DNA from: Immundisolibacter sp049322795
Lineage (GTDB): Bacteria > Pseudomonadota > Gammaproteobacteria > Immundisolibacterales > Immundisolibacteraceae
Assembly (NCBI GenBank): GCA_049322795.1
Contig: JBMOQH010000024.1
Span: 1 to 64,000, forward strand
Direction of reading: 5' to 3'
Length of the DNA stretch: 64,000 nt
Shown here: positions 6,869 through 20,706 of the stretch, one piece after another
Position numbering within the stretch: position 1 is the first letter of the stretch
How the letters are laid out: every line of letters starts with the position of its first letter
Program-made: the position numbers and the translations under genes
The notes under the pieces: model-generated
The model's database searches: none
The model's input: the letters and a program-made list of their open reading frames with translations, nothing else
Told to the model about the DNA's origin: nothing

Positions 6869-9785
6869 GGGCCTGCTCCTGTTCCCATTCACTGCGGCGG
6901 TGGTCGGCCAGGCGCAGGATGGCTTCGAGCCAGGCAAGGCCCCACCAGCCGAAGTGCCGCACCAGACGCCAGTAACGCTCCGGCACGCCGGAATCGAGGC
7001 GCTCAAGTCCGGTGCGGCTGTTGGCCGCGAAGGTGTGACCATCCAGCGCAAAGGTGACTTCCACCGCCTCGCGGTCTTCAACCACCGGCGCGAACGGACG
7101 GCAGTGGCCGTGATGACTGGCCACCAGATGCAGCACCAAATCGCGCAGCATCGGGTCAGCCGGCAGCGCCTCGGGGGTGCTCGCAGCCATGCGCACGGAC
7201 AGCAATTCGTGCCGCCCGCCGCGGGGATAGCCGGCGCGCTGACAGGTGTCTTGAAATGCCTTCCGGCCCGCCGGCAGCCGATCGGACTTGGCCAGCGGTT
7301 CATCCACCAGCCAGGGCGTGCCGCCCCGTAACAGAGCCTGAAAACGCGGGTCGGCCTTGCCGAGGTCGTGCAGCCGGCCAGCGCAGGCGAGTGCGTGAAC
7401 CAATGCGTCGGGCAGCCCGCACCCGGAGGCGAAACGGGTTGCGAAGTCGGCAACGCCGGGCAGGTGCTCGCGCAGCGGCACGCGCACGGTGCCGGAGGCG
7501 GTGGCATCGGTCTCGTCGGCGAAGGGCAGCGCAACGGCCCCGGTCGCCATACCGCCAGGCATCGGCATGCGGCGGCGGCTGTCCACGATCAGGCCGCCGA
7601 GCGGATGCAGACGCACATTCGCCCGCGCCTTGGCAGAAGCAAGGTGACCGGCTACTTCCCGTGCCCACGCCGGAACCGAATCGTCGGCCGCGGCGGCGCG
7701 CAGCGCGTCGATGGCCTCGTGTTGCACGGCATCGGGATCGGCATCCCAGTCGTCGTGCGCGGCTTGAGCCAGGCGCAGCAGGTTCGCCTTCGCCGCGGAG
7801 TCAGGCCAGTCGCCGAGCACCTGCGGATGCAACCGCAAAGCCGCCTGTCGGCGCGTGTGCGCCCGCGCGCGGTCCCCGAGGTCGAACCACGGGTGGCCGT
7901 CTGCGCCGAAGTCGCACAGGCGGGCGTGATCCGGCGCATGCGCCGGCAGCACCAGCACATCGCCCGGCCGCAGGGCCTGCGCACCGCTCACCACCTCGGC
8001 ATCATCCGGGCCGCGCCAGCGGATGGCGTCGCGTGCGCGGGCAGCGGCGTCGCTTTTTGCCGTGTCGCCCCCGGAGGTGCCCTGCACATCCGCGCCCACG
8101 TCGTCGCTGAGCGTACCCTCGAGCCAGCGGCGCATCAGCCCGATGGGCACCGCCACGCATTCGGCCGCGAGTGGCGGACAGGCATTGAGCGTTTCCAGCG
8201 ACTCGTCCACCTTGCCGGGGTCCACATCGGCACGGAAACACACCAGCACGTCCGCTTCCGGGCGCGCCGGTCCGTGCAGGTACAGCGCCACGTCCGGGCT
8301 GGGCGCGGGGACCGGTGCGGTCTGGCCGAGGATGTCCACATGCGCCGGCAACAGCACCGGGGCATGGTCCGCCGGGGCGCACAACCGGGCCAACGCCTCG
8401 CCCTGCGGCAAGCGCCGGGCCAACGCCGCAACGCCGAAGTCCACCACGTCCCCATCGGCCGCCTGCTGGCGCAACCACTGCCAGGTTGCGGCCAGCGCAG
8501 ATCCGTAAACGGGATCGTCCTCGCTGCCGTCCGTCTGGTCGGCGCGGACCACGACGGCGGCAGGCGCCGGAATGTCGCGTCCCATGCGATTGAGCCGGCC
8601 AAAGCGCTGGCGCAGCGCATCCAGGCTGGCGCACTCGGTGACCAGTACGTCGAAGTCCACATCGGCGCCGACTTCGAGCGTCTGCGTGGCCACCACGAAC
8701 AGCGGCCGGTCGAGCCGCCGGTCGGACGAATGGCCGCTCGCCAGCGCCTGGAGTCGCGTGCTCACCAGGTCGTCGCGGTCCAGTTCGCGCATCCGCCCGG
8801 TCAGCAGCACCACGTCTTCTACATGGCGGTCGCGAAGTTTCGCGGCGACGGCGCGAGCGGTTGCCACACGGTTGCAGAACACCACCACGGCGCGCGGCGC
8901 GTCTCCGGTCAGGTCCCGCGCCATTTCTGCGAGCTTGTCTGCCAGCGCCACAGTGCCGGCGCGCCCCTTGGCCTTGGCGGCCTCGATCAACCGCGCAGGC
9001 TTGCCGGCCAAAACGCGCCGGCCGAGCGGGTGCGCGGGATCAGCCGCTTCGCCAGAGGTATCGCGGAATACGTCGCCCAGCGCGGGCGGCGGTGTCGCCG
9101 AGAGAATGGCCACCTGAAACGGCGTCGGCAGTGCGTCGGCCGCCCACGTGCGATAGCGCGCGACCGAGTGCAGCGTCTCCATGAACGGTTGCGCGCAGTG
9201 CGCTTCGTCCAGCAGCACGAGCGCGTCGTTACCGGTGAGCCCGGCGAGGATCGGCCAGGCAAGCGCCGACCGCCCATAGCCGCGAAACAGCAGCCGGGAA
9301 CCGAGCTGATCCACCGTGGAGGCCACCACCATCGGCTGCAACGGCGAGTGCGCCCAGGCTTCCGCGCGGTAAATGCCGCCGCGCAGCAGATGGGCGGCGA
9401 GCGGTGGCGCGTCATCGCTACCGGCCAGCGCTCGAAGTTGCCGGGCGACCTGCGCGACGATGCCGTCGTTGGCTTGCTGCAACTTGGTGGAGATCTGGCA
9501 GGCCCGGTCGTAGGCGGCATCCACGATCACGCGCCGGTCCACCGCGAAGAAAATTCGTCGCGGCTGGCGGGCGCTTCCCATCGCTGCACTGGCGGCCAGG
9601 GCATAGATGGCCACGTCCAGGCAGGCGGTCTTGCCGGCCGCGGTAGGCAATGCAATCGCCTGTGGCCAAGGCGGTCCGCCGTCCCCGAGCACACGCTCGG
9701 CCAACGCCGCCTGCCAGGCGAATGGGTCATAACCCCACAGCGCGCGAAAAAACCCCGGAAAGCCGGCCGCGGTCAGTTCAGTCAT
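6861..9785 (-). CDS. cas3: Cas3 helicase-nuclease with C-terminal HD domain
   Basis: This 974-residue effector nuclease has the reversed order typical of type I-G/I-U: helicase first, HD nuclease last. Walker A is at about 46-53 (LPTAAGKT), DEAH at 193-196, and the SAT motif at about 229-231. The HD domain starts near residue 805 (RLHDLGKAD), with further metal-binding histidines in GRHELLS (about 859) and SHHGH (about 890). It is recruited to R-loops to unwind and degrade invading DNA. The start at 9785 was chosen because it overlaps the csb2 stop as ATGACTGA and has a GGAG site upstream; a longer in-frame version adds only 12 residues. Confidence 0.95.
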   Translation of the reverse strand: MTELTAAGFPGFFRALWGYDPFAWQAALAERVLGDGGPPWPQAIALPTAAGKTACLDVAIYALAASAAMGSARQPRRIFFAVDRRVIVDAAYDRACQISTKLQQANDGIVAQVARQLRALAGSDDAPPLAAHLLRGGIYRAEAWAHSPLQPMVVASTVDQLGSRLLFRGYGRSALAWPILAGLTGNDALVLLDEAHCAQPFMETLHSVARYRTWAADALPTPFQVAILSATPPPALGDVFRDTSGEAADPAHPLGRRVLAGKPARLIEAAKAKGRAGTVALADKLAEMARDLTGDAPRAVVVFCNRVATARAVAAKLRDRHVEDVVLLTGRMRELDRDDLVSTRLQALASGHSSDRRLDRPLFVVATQTLEVGADVDFDVLVTECASLDALRQRFGRLNRMGRDIPAPAAVVVRADQTDGSEDDPVYGSALAATWQWLRQQAADGDVVDFGVAALARRLPQGEALARLCAPADHAPVLLPAHVDILGQTAPVPAPSPDVALYLHGPARPEADVLVCFRADVDPGKVDESLETLNACPPLAAECVAVPIGLMRRWLEGTLSDDVGADVQGTSGGDTAKSDAAARARDAIRWRGPDDAEVVSGAQALRPGDVLVLPAHAPDHARLCDFGADGHPWFDLGDRARAHTRRQAALRLHPQVLGDWPDSAAKANLLRLAQAAHDDWDADPDAVQHEAIDALRAAAADDSVPAWAREVAGHLASAKARANVRLHPLGGLIVDSRRRMPMPGGMATGAVALPFADETDATASGTVRVPLREHLPGVADFATRFASGCGLPDALVHALACAGRLHDLGKADPRFQALLRGGTPWLVDEPLAKSDRLPAGRKAFQDTCQRAGYPRGGRHELLSVRMAASTPEALPADPMLRDLVLHLVASHHGHCRPFAPVVEDREAVEVTFALDGHTFAANSRTGLERLDSGVPERYWRLVRHFGWWGLAWLEAILRLADHRRSEWEQEQAHD

Positions 9786-11348
9786 GGCCCTGCTCCTCCG
9801 GCAGTGGCCGCAGCAGGCCATAGCCGCGGAAACGCCCGGCGCCGATCAGGACCGGCCCGTGGACAGGCTCATCGAACAGAATCTGTGCGTGCACATGCTG
9901 ACGGGCGCCGCCACCGTTTTTGCGCATAAGCGGCGGGAAGTCCCGCCCGTGAGGCACGCCGGCAAGTGCGGATACCGGATGCAGCGCGACCGCGCCCGGA
10001 CGCGGCAGGCCGATGCGCTCGCAAGCGGCTTTCACCACCTCTTCGGCCTGCGTCCAGCGGCTTGCGCCGTCGCAGTGCCGGTCGAGCACGACCGGCGTGA
10101 CGCTGGCCCAGCGGGACGCCGGCGTGGTCCATGCCCAGGACCGCAGATTGACGGGCGGGTCCAGGGACTGCTCGAGCTGGGCGGTGCACTCCAACCAGCG
10201 ACCTGCAAAGAGGCGAATCGGGGCCGGCTCGTGCTCCGGAGTCCACAGCAACGCGTCCAGGGCAGCGGCTACCTCAGAAGGGTTCACGGCCCTAGGAATG
10301 GCCAGCGCCAAGCCCTGCAAGTGGCCGTCCGCGTGCGGCGCCCCGACAAAGGCAAGCGGCAGGATGGCCAGGTGCGGATCGCGCGAGGGCGAGCCATCCG
10401 GCGCGTGGCCAGACACCCAATGCGGGATGGGCGCCGGGCACGCCGCCAGGACGGCGCCGCGCAGTGCTTCGGTCAAACGCAAGGTGGCCGGCAGGTCCAG
10501 ACGCTGGCCACGCAGGCGCAGCACGACCAGGCGGGGATCGAACAGCGACTGTGGCGCGGCGGCCGCCGCGAGCGGCGCCGGAGTGGCGTATGCCATCCAC
10601 CGCGCCGGCGCGGGACGGGCAGTGACCGGGGCGCCGGCCGGAAAGCGGGTTTCCAGTTCCCGTTGCACGCGGGTGCGTTCCTTGCCTTTCGCAGCGCTGC
10701 GTGCCGCTTCGAGGTCCGCGTATGCGATCACGGCGGCGCGGTTGTAGGTGTTTTCGAGCGCATCCAACCGGCCGGGCACCGCCACCCGCAAGCGGTGAGA
10801 GGCCGCGCCCTGCGCCGGCGCCAGCGTAGGCCCTAGCGGTGCTTCGTCCACCCACGCTTGCACAAATGAAGCGCTGTGGCCGATATGCGTCACCTTGCCA
10901 GCCAGGCGCTCCAGCGCAGCACGGTGCGGGCCGGCATCGGCATCCGCCCAGATCAGCCGCACGCAGGGATCGCGCGGCACCGCTACGGGAAAGCCACGCG
11001 CCTGCCGCGACCGGTGCTCCGGCAGAACCGCAAGCCCGGCATCGCGCAGCTTGCCGAGGTCGGACGAATCCGGAACCTTGCGGCCGAGCCGGGCATCGTT
11101 CACCGGGACGTAACTCACCACGCTGCTTCGCGCCGCGTAGTCCGACGCACGGATGGCCGGCGGCGGCAGTGCTTCCAACCAACGCAGCGCGGCGCCTTCG
11201 GCGGCGTCCTGGTCGGTTTCGAACCACGCAGCGGCCAGCGCCATGTACACCCGGTCCGGATGTGGCGGCCATTCCGGCGTTTCCTTGCGCGAACCATCTG
11301 CCGCGGCCATCGCCCAACCGTTGAGATAGCGCAGGGCGAGCGCGAACA

Positions 11349-11349
<1 letters not shown>
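9778..11349 (-). CDS. csb2: Type I-G Csb2 (Cas5-Cas6 fusion)
   Basis: This 523-residue RAMP protein is assigned as Csb2 (GSU0054 family). The N-terminal half resembles Cas5 (opening MFALALRYLNGWAM, with PEWPPHPDRVYMALAAAW). The C-terminus has the Cas6-type glycine-rich loop GAGRFRGYGLLRP (about 500-513) preceded by HVHAQILFDEPV. In the family it processes pre-crRNA and caps the crRNA 5-prime handle. The start at 11349 shares one base with the csb1 stop (TGATG); the upstream in-frame extension runs through csb1 and is not real. The end overlaps cas3 by eight bases. Confidence 0.93.
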
Positions 11350-12551
<1,202 letters not shown>

Positions 12552-12854
12552 CGTCTCTATCTCCCTGGTTACTGAAAAAGCGCAGATTGAAAACGCTGCG
12601 GCGTCTCGCTCATGTCTCGCCTCGCAGCGTTCTTGTTCCGATTTTGAAAAGCGGACCGAAGGTAACCAACGTGCGCTGCGAGGGGGTGGTAACGCCGTCA
12701 CATGTGCGCGCAGACCCCGAGTTTGAGGGGCCGGTGTCTCATTTCACGAGCCTGTGAAGCGATTCAGAAAGTTTTTTTAAAGGGCACTCGAACCGCCACA
12801 GGAAGGGAACACACCTGACAGATGCCGCGCCGGCCCACCCCGACGCGGCGACAC
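12552..12854. promoter_or_regulatory. cas operon upstream region with hairpin
   Basis: This 303-bp stretch between csb1 and the methyltransferase stop has no convincing gene. It contains a 9-bp perfect inverted repeat (AACGCTGCG at 12592-12600 and CGCAGCGTT at 12623-12631) that would form a hairpin in the csb1 5-prime leader. Two similar motifs, ATTGAAAAC (about 12586) and TTTTGAAAAGC (about 12642), are present. An AT-rich run with seven T bases lies near 12772-12778. A weak leftward promoter (TTGGTT, 17 bases, CAAAAT) can be drawn across 12668-12640. The cas promoter must lie here, but no strong consensus is visible. Confidence 0.45.
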
Positions 12855-13526
12855 TCACTCCCGCCGCCCGATGAAAATGACCGACGCTGGCCGCGCGGTG
12901 TCGGGATGCACTGGCTCTTGCAGCGCGATACGTGGAAGGCCGGCGGCGCAGAACAGGCGCATCCAGCTCTCCAGGGTGCGGAAGTACCAGGGCGCCGGGG
13001 TGGTGAAGCCCTCGCCGCAGCCGGCCCATGACCCATCGCGCCAGCCGTCCGCGTAGGGCAGTGCGTCGCCCGCGCCGTGCGGGTGCAGGGTTTGCACGAT
13101 GAGCGTGCCGGCCGGGCGCAGCAGCCTGGGCGCGGCGCGAAACAGGGCCTCGGTCGAATCTCGGCCGAGCAGGGCGAAGTTGCACACCACGGCGTCGAAG
13201 GTCTCCGGCAGTGCCCCGGCGTCGAGGTCGGCGTACGACAGCACCCGGTAAGCGCCGCCGGCGGCGGTCGCGGTGGCGATCAGGGCCGGCTCGGCGTCCG
13301 TGCCGAGCACGTCCATGCCCAGCGCGCTCAGGCGGCGCGTCAGCCAGCCTTCACCACAACCGGCGTCGAGCACGCGCCGCGGCCGCTGCCGGACGACGGC
13401 GTCGACGATGGCCTGGTCGGTCACCAGACGGCGGCTGTCGATGCGCTGGTCCCGCACGGCAGCCGCCCACGGCGCGGCGTTGCGGCGCCAGGTTTCCTGA
13501 ATTTGCGCTTCCTGTTGCGGGTCCAT
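12855..13526 (-). CDS. SAM-dependent methyltransferase (class I)
   Basis: This 223-residue protein has the SAM-binding glycine motif VLDAGCGEGWL at about 52-62, an acidic loop GTDAEPALI and a DAVVCNFALLG motif IV, all of class I Methyltransf_11/25 proteins. The substrate is not predictable from sequence. The ATG at 13526 (MDPQQEAQI) was preferred over a GTG five codons upstream because a GGGGTGA stretch precedes it. It is divergent from acsA and convergent with nothing, standing as a single gene beside the cas operon. It could be a ubiquinone-biosynthesis-like or small-molecule methyltransferase. Confidence 0.75.
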   Translation of the reverse strand: MDPQQEAQIQETWRRNAAPWAAAVRDQRIDSRRLVTDQAIVDAVVRQRPRRVLDAGCGEGWLTRRLSALGMDVLGTDAEPALIATATAAGGAYRVLSYADLDAGALPETFDAVVCNFALLGRDSTEALFRAAPRLLRPAGTLIVQTLHPHGAGDALPYADGWRDGSWAGCGEGFTTPAPWYFRTLESWMRLFCAAGLPRIALQEPVHPDTARPASVIFIGRRE

Positions 13527-13650
13527 TGATTGCCCGGTCACCCCGATTGATTTGCCCTGCGCCTGCCTGCGCGCGGCTCGACGCTCGCCATGCGCTTACT
13601 TACCATTCGTCCACCACGCCGTCCGGCGGCGCGCACGACCAGGAAATCCC

Positions 13651-15585
<1,935 letters not shown>

Positions 15586-15686
15586 GGCGGCAGCGTCTCG
15601 GGCGAGGCGCCGACGGTCCGATCATCGCTCGCAAGAGAGGCCAGGACGCCGACCTGGGCTGAACAGGCGTTGGGCTTTTTCCGGCC

Positions 15687-15700
15687 TTGACGCCGGTCAA
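15687..15700. promoter_or_regulatory. Candidate operator before Rieske oxygenase genes
   Basis: TTGAC-GCCG-GTCAA is a perfect 5-bp-arm palindrome located 61 bp upstream of the oxygenase beta-subunit gene in the 175-bp gap after acsA. It could be a regulator site for the oxygenase pair. No regulator gene is adjacent and the motif is short, so this is tentative. Confidence 0.3.
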
Positions 15701-15760
15701 TGGCCGCCCGCGCGGGCTCACCACAATGGCGACACCTTAACGCCGACCCGAGGTGTCGCC

Positions 15761-16255
15761 ATGTCCACCGCCGTTGCCACGGCTCCTGTCACCACCACCC
15801 GGCAGGAAGTCGAAGACCTGATCCACGCCTACGTGCAGTGCATCGACGATGACCGGTTGGAGGAGTGGCCGGACTTCTTCACCGACCACTGTCTGTACAA
15901 GGTCATCCCGCGCGAGAACGCGGACCTTGGCCTGCCGGTGGCGGTGATGTTCTGCGACAGCAAGGGCATGCTGCGCGACCGCATCGTGGCGCTGCGCAAG
16001 GCCAACATCTACGCGCCGCATTTCTATCGCCACCTGGTCAGCAACACCCGCATCCTGGGCGAGCAGGCCGGCGTCATCACGGCGCAGACCAACTACGGCG
16101 TGTTCCAGACGCTGCTGGACGGCGAGACGCGCGTCTACAACACCGGCAAGTACGTGGACAAGATCGTGCGCGTGAACGGCCAGCTGCGTTTCAGGGAAAA
16201 GCTGTGCGTGTTCGACACGTACCGCATCCAGACCCTGATGGTCACCCCCCTCTGA
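15761..16255 (+). CDS. Aromatic-ring-hydroxylating dioxygenase beta subunit
   Basis: This 164-residue protein has the NTF2-like cone fold pattern of ring-hydroxylating dioxygenase small subunits: an N-terminal helix VEDLIHAYVQCIDDDRLEEWPDFFTDHCLYKVIPREN, then ALRKANIYAPHFYRHLVSN and a C-terminal KLCVFDTYRIQTLMVTPL strand. It has no catalytic metal and stabilises the alpha3beta3 hexamer. The order beta then alpha, 25 bp apart, is the reverse of the commonest arrangement. The ATG is in good context after GAGGTGTCGCC. The substrate is undefined; residues resemble anthranilate- or salicylate-type enzymes. Confidence 0.87.
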   Translation: MSTAVATAPVTTTRQEVEDLIHAYVQCIDDDRLEEWPDFFTDHCLYKVIPRENADLGLPVAVMFCDSKGMLRDRIVALRKANIYAPHFYRHLVSNTRILGEQAGVITAQTNYGVFQTLLDGETRVYNTGKYVDKIVRVNGQLRFREKLCVFDTYRIQTLMVTPL

Positions 16256-16280
16256 TCTGCCGTTTCAAGGAGTAACAGTC

Positions 16281-17552
16281 ATGGACGCACGTGTAACCCG
16301 CACCGCCGGGCTGGTCTGGCCGGCGGAAGGCGTCAGCGCCGCCGTGCCGTACGGTGTTTTTACCGAACAGGCGGTGTACGACGAGGAGCAGGCCAGGATC
16401 TTCCGCGGCCCGACCTGGAATTTCATCGGCCTGGCGGCCGAGGTGCCGAACGCCGGTGACTACAAGGCCACCTTCGTCGGCGACACGCCGGTGGTAATGA
16501 CGCGCGACGACCAGGGCGCCATCCACGCCTGGGTGAACCGCTGCGCGCACCGCGGCGCGCTGGTGTGCCGCGAGCTGCGCGGCAACAACGCGGCCGGCAC
16601 TTACACCTGCGTGTACCACCAGTGGTCGTTCGACGCCAGGGGCGACTTGGTCGGCGTGCCGTTCCGCAAGGGGCTGGGCGGCAAGGGTGGCTACCCGGCC
16701 GATTTCGACCTGAAGCAGCACGGCCTGCGCAAGCTGCGCGTGGAGAACTACCACGGCGCCGTGTTCGCCACCTTCGAGAACGACATGCCGGAGGTGAGGG
16801 ATTACCTGGGCGCCGGCGGCGCCATGGACGAGCACCTGCGGCGAGTGTTCGAGGGGCGTGAGATCGAGGTGCTGGGGCACGCGCGCCAGTACATCCCTAG
16901 CAACTGGAAGTTCTACGCCGAGAACACCAAGGACCCCTACCACGCGAGCCTGCTGCACCTGTTCCACATGACCTTCGGCCTGTACCGGTCGAGCCAGGTG
17001 GGCGGCGTCAAGATCACCAACGGCTGGCACACGGTGCTGTTCTCACGTTCCGGCACCGACTCCGAAGAGGCGCTGTCGCAGACCAAGGACGCGCACCTGC
17101 GCACCTACCAGGCCGATACCTACACGCTGGACGATCCCTCGCTGCTGAAGGGTCGCAAGGGCGAGTGGGGCGACGACATCACGCTGGTGATCATGTCGCT
17201 GATGCCGAACCTGGTGATCCAGCAGATCCAGAACACGCTGGCGGTGCGCCAGATCGTGCCCAAGGGCCGCGACGCCTTCGAGCTGGTGTGGACCTTTTTC
17301 GGCTACAAGACCGACGACGAGGAGCTGCGCAACATCCGCCTGAAGCAGATCAACCTGATCGGCCCGGCCGGCATGATCTCGATGGAAGACGGCGAGTCGT
17401 CCGTCATCTGCCAGCAGGCCGTGGTGCGCGACCAGAACGACTGGTCCTGCATCGAGATGGGCGGCCGCGACGTGGAGGACGCCGACCATCTGGTGACCGA
17501 GACCACCATCCGGGCGTTCTGGGACGAGTACCGCAACCTGATGGGGTACTGA
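16281..17552 (+). CDS. Rieske ring-hydroxylating dioxygenase alpha subunit
   Basis: This 423-residue catalytic subunit has a Rieske [2Fe-2S] motif Cys88-X-His90 (CAHRG) and Cys110-X2-His113 (CVYHQW). The mononuclear iron motif is ENTKDPYHASLLH (214-226), with bridging Asp218 and ligands His221 and His226. The family adds both atoms of oxygen, or one, to aromatic rings. The ENTKDPYHASLLH signature and lengths are close to the anthranilate/salicylate hydroxylase group, which is my best guess for substrate class. An AAGGAG site precedes the ATG. No ferredoxin or reductase gene is adjacent, so electrons must come from components encoded elsewhere. A five-hairpin repeat element begins 1 bp after the stop. 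Confidence 0.92.
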   Translation: MDARVTRTAGLVWPAEGVSAAVPYGVFTEQAVYDEEQARIFRGPTWNFIGLAAEVPNAGDYKATFVGDTPVVMTRDDQGAIHAWVNRCAHRGALVCRELRGNNAAGTYTCVYHQWSFDARGDLVGVPFRKGLGGKGGYPADFDLKQHGLRKLRVENYHGAVFATFENDMPEVRDYLGAGGAMDEHLRRVFEGREIEVLGHARQYIPSNWKFYAENTKDPYHASLLHLFHMTFGLYRSSQVGGVKITNGWHTVLFSRSGTDSEEALSQTKDAHLRTYQADTYTLDDPSLLKGRKGEWGDDITLVIMSLMPNLVIQQIQNTLAVRQIVPKGRDAFELVWTFFGYKTDDEELRNIRLKQINLIGPAGMISMEDGESSVICQQAVVRDQNDWSCIEMGGRDVEDADHLVTETTIRAFWDEYRNLMGY

Positions 17553-17553
17553 T

Positions 17554-17710
17554 GAGATGCTGAAGAATCCCGTCCCCGGGGTTCTTCAGCTCGCCGCATC
17601 GCGGTGCACGCCCGCGATGCGCTCCCTGGATCAATGGCGCAAGCCATTGAACCAGGGCGGGGCGTCCTGCGCCGGACGGGCAGCGCTGAACAAATCAGCG
17701 CTGCCCTGAT
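17554..17710 (+). repeat. Five-hairpin dispersed element, copy 1
   Basis: This 157-bp element has a second copy at 28024-28180 of exactly the same length, with about 16 substitutions and no indels by hand alignment. Five consecutive inverted repeats fill it: CTGAAGAA/TTCTTCAG; CGCATCGCGG/CCGCGATGCG; a long CCCTGG...CCAGGG stem closing on GGC-GCAA-GCC; CGTCC/GGACG; and GGCAGCGCTGA/TCAGCGCTGCC. It starts directly after the oxygenase stop. It could be a non-autonomous mobile element or a structured RNA; it may also act as a terminator here. It has no protein-coding potential that makes sense. Confidence 0.85.
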
Positions 17711-17718
17711 TGGCGTTT

Positions 17719-17746
17719 CGCACCGGTCACGCGGGTGGCCGGTGCG
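17719..17746. terminator. Hairpin between convergent genes
   Basis: CGCACCGG at 17719-17726 and CCGGTGCG at 17739-17746 form an 8-bp perfect stem between the rightward oxygenase genes and the leftward SDR gene. There is no T-run, so its action as an intrinsic terminator is uncertain. Confidence 0.35.
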
Positions 17747-17807
17747 CGGCGGCTCAGGGGCGGCGTCGCGCCGGGGCGGGACCGTCAGTCGGCCCCAGGC
17801 CGGCCCG

Positions 17808-18554
17808 TCAGGCGGTAAAGCCGCCGTCGATGGTGAGGCTGGCGCCGGTCACGAAGCCGGCCTCGGAGCCGCACAGATACGCCACCATCGCGGCCACTTC
17901 GTCACCCGAGCCGTAGCGGGGCAGGGCGAGCACCTGTTCGCGAATCTGGTCCGCAAAATCGCTGTCGCCGGGGTTCATGTCGGTGTCGATCGGCCCCGGC
18001 TGCACGTTGTTGACGGTGATGCCGCGGCGGCCCAGATCGCGCGCCAGCCCCTTGGTCAGCCCGACCAGACCGGCCTTGCTCATGGCGTACACGGCGCCGC
18101 CCAGAAACGGCATGCGTTCGGCGTTGCAGCTGCCGATCATGACGATGCGCCCGCCGGCGGCCATGCGCCGGGCCGCGGCCTGGCTGGCCACGAACGCGGC
18201 GCGCAGGTTGACCGCCATCGTGCGGTCGAAGTCGGCGAGCGTGAAGTCGTCCAGCGGCGCCATCAGGCCGACGCCGGCGTTGTTGATCAGGATGTCGATA
18301 CCACCGAACGCGGCGCAGGTTCGTTCCACCGCGCCCGCCACCGCGTCGGCATCGGCGCTGTCGGCCTGGATGGCGAGTGCCTGCACGCCGCAGGCGCTGG
18401 CCGCGGCCGCGGTGGCTTGGGCAAGGTCGGGGCTGCTCAGGTAAGTCAGCGCCACGTGCGCGCCGTCGCGCGCCAATCGGCGCACGATGGCGGCGCCGAT
18501 GCCGCGACTGCCGCCGGTCACCAGGGCGCGCCGGTTGCTGAGTGGTCGTGTCAT
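17808..18554 (-). CDS. SDR-family oxidoreductase
   Basis: This 248-residue short-chain dehydrogenase has the Rossmann motif TGGSRGIG (13-20), NNAG (91-94), and the catalytic Tyr156-X3-Lys160 (YAMSKAG). The opening VALTYLSS after beta-2 suggests NADP(H) rather than NAD, as no Asp ends that strand. It resembles 3-oxoacyl-ACP reductase/FabG-like and Bdc-type enzymes; the substrate cannot be told. It lies 40 bp from the DUF255 gene on the same strand and convergent with the oxygenase genes. Confidence 0.88.
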   Translation of the reverse strand: MTRPLSNRRALVTGGSRGIGAAIVRRLARDGAHVALTYLSSPDLAQATAAAASACGVQALAIQADSADADAVAGAVERTCAAFGGIDILINNAGVGLMAPLDDFTLADFDRTMAVNLRAAFVASQAAARRMAAGGRIVMIGSCNAERMPFLGGAVYAMSKAGLVGLTKGLARDLGRRGITVNNVQPGPIDTDMNPGDSDFADQIREQVLALPRYGSGDEVAAMVAYLCGSEAGFVTGASLTIDGGFTA

Positions 18555-18594
18555 GGATTGCCTCGGTGAAGACCGGTGTGTGCGCCTGCCGGGC

Positions 18595-20655
<2,061 letters not shown>

Positions 20656-20706
20656 GACAGTGGCCTTGGAAACGGGCTTCGGGATCATGCCGGATAATCC
20701 GCCCCC

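Noticed and set aside
7368..9929. An 853-codon rightward open frame antisense to cas3
   Set aside because: It lacks any recognisable domain and mirrors the third-position GC bias of the cas3 frame.
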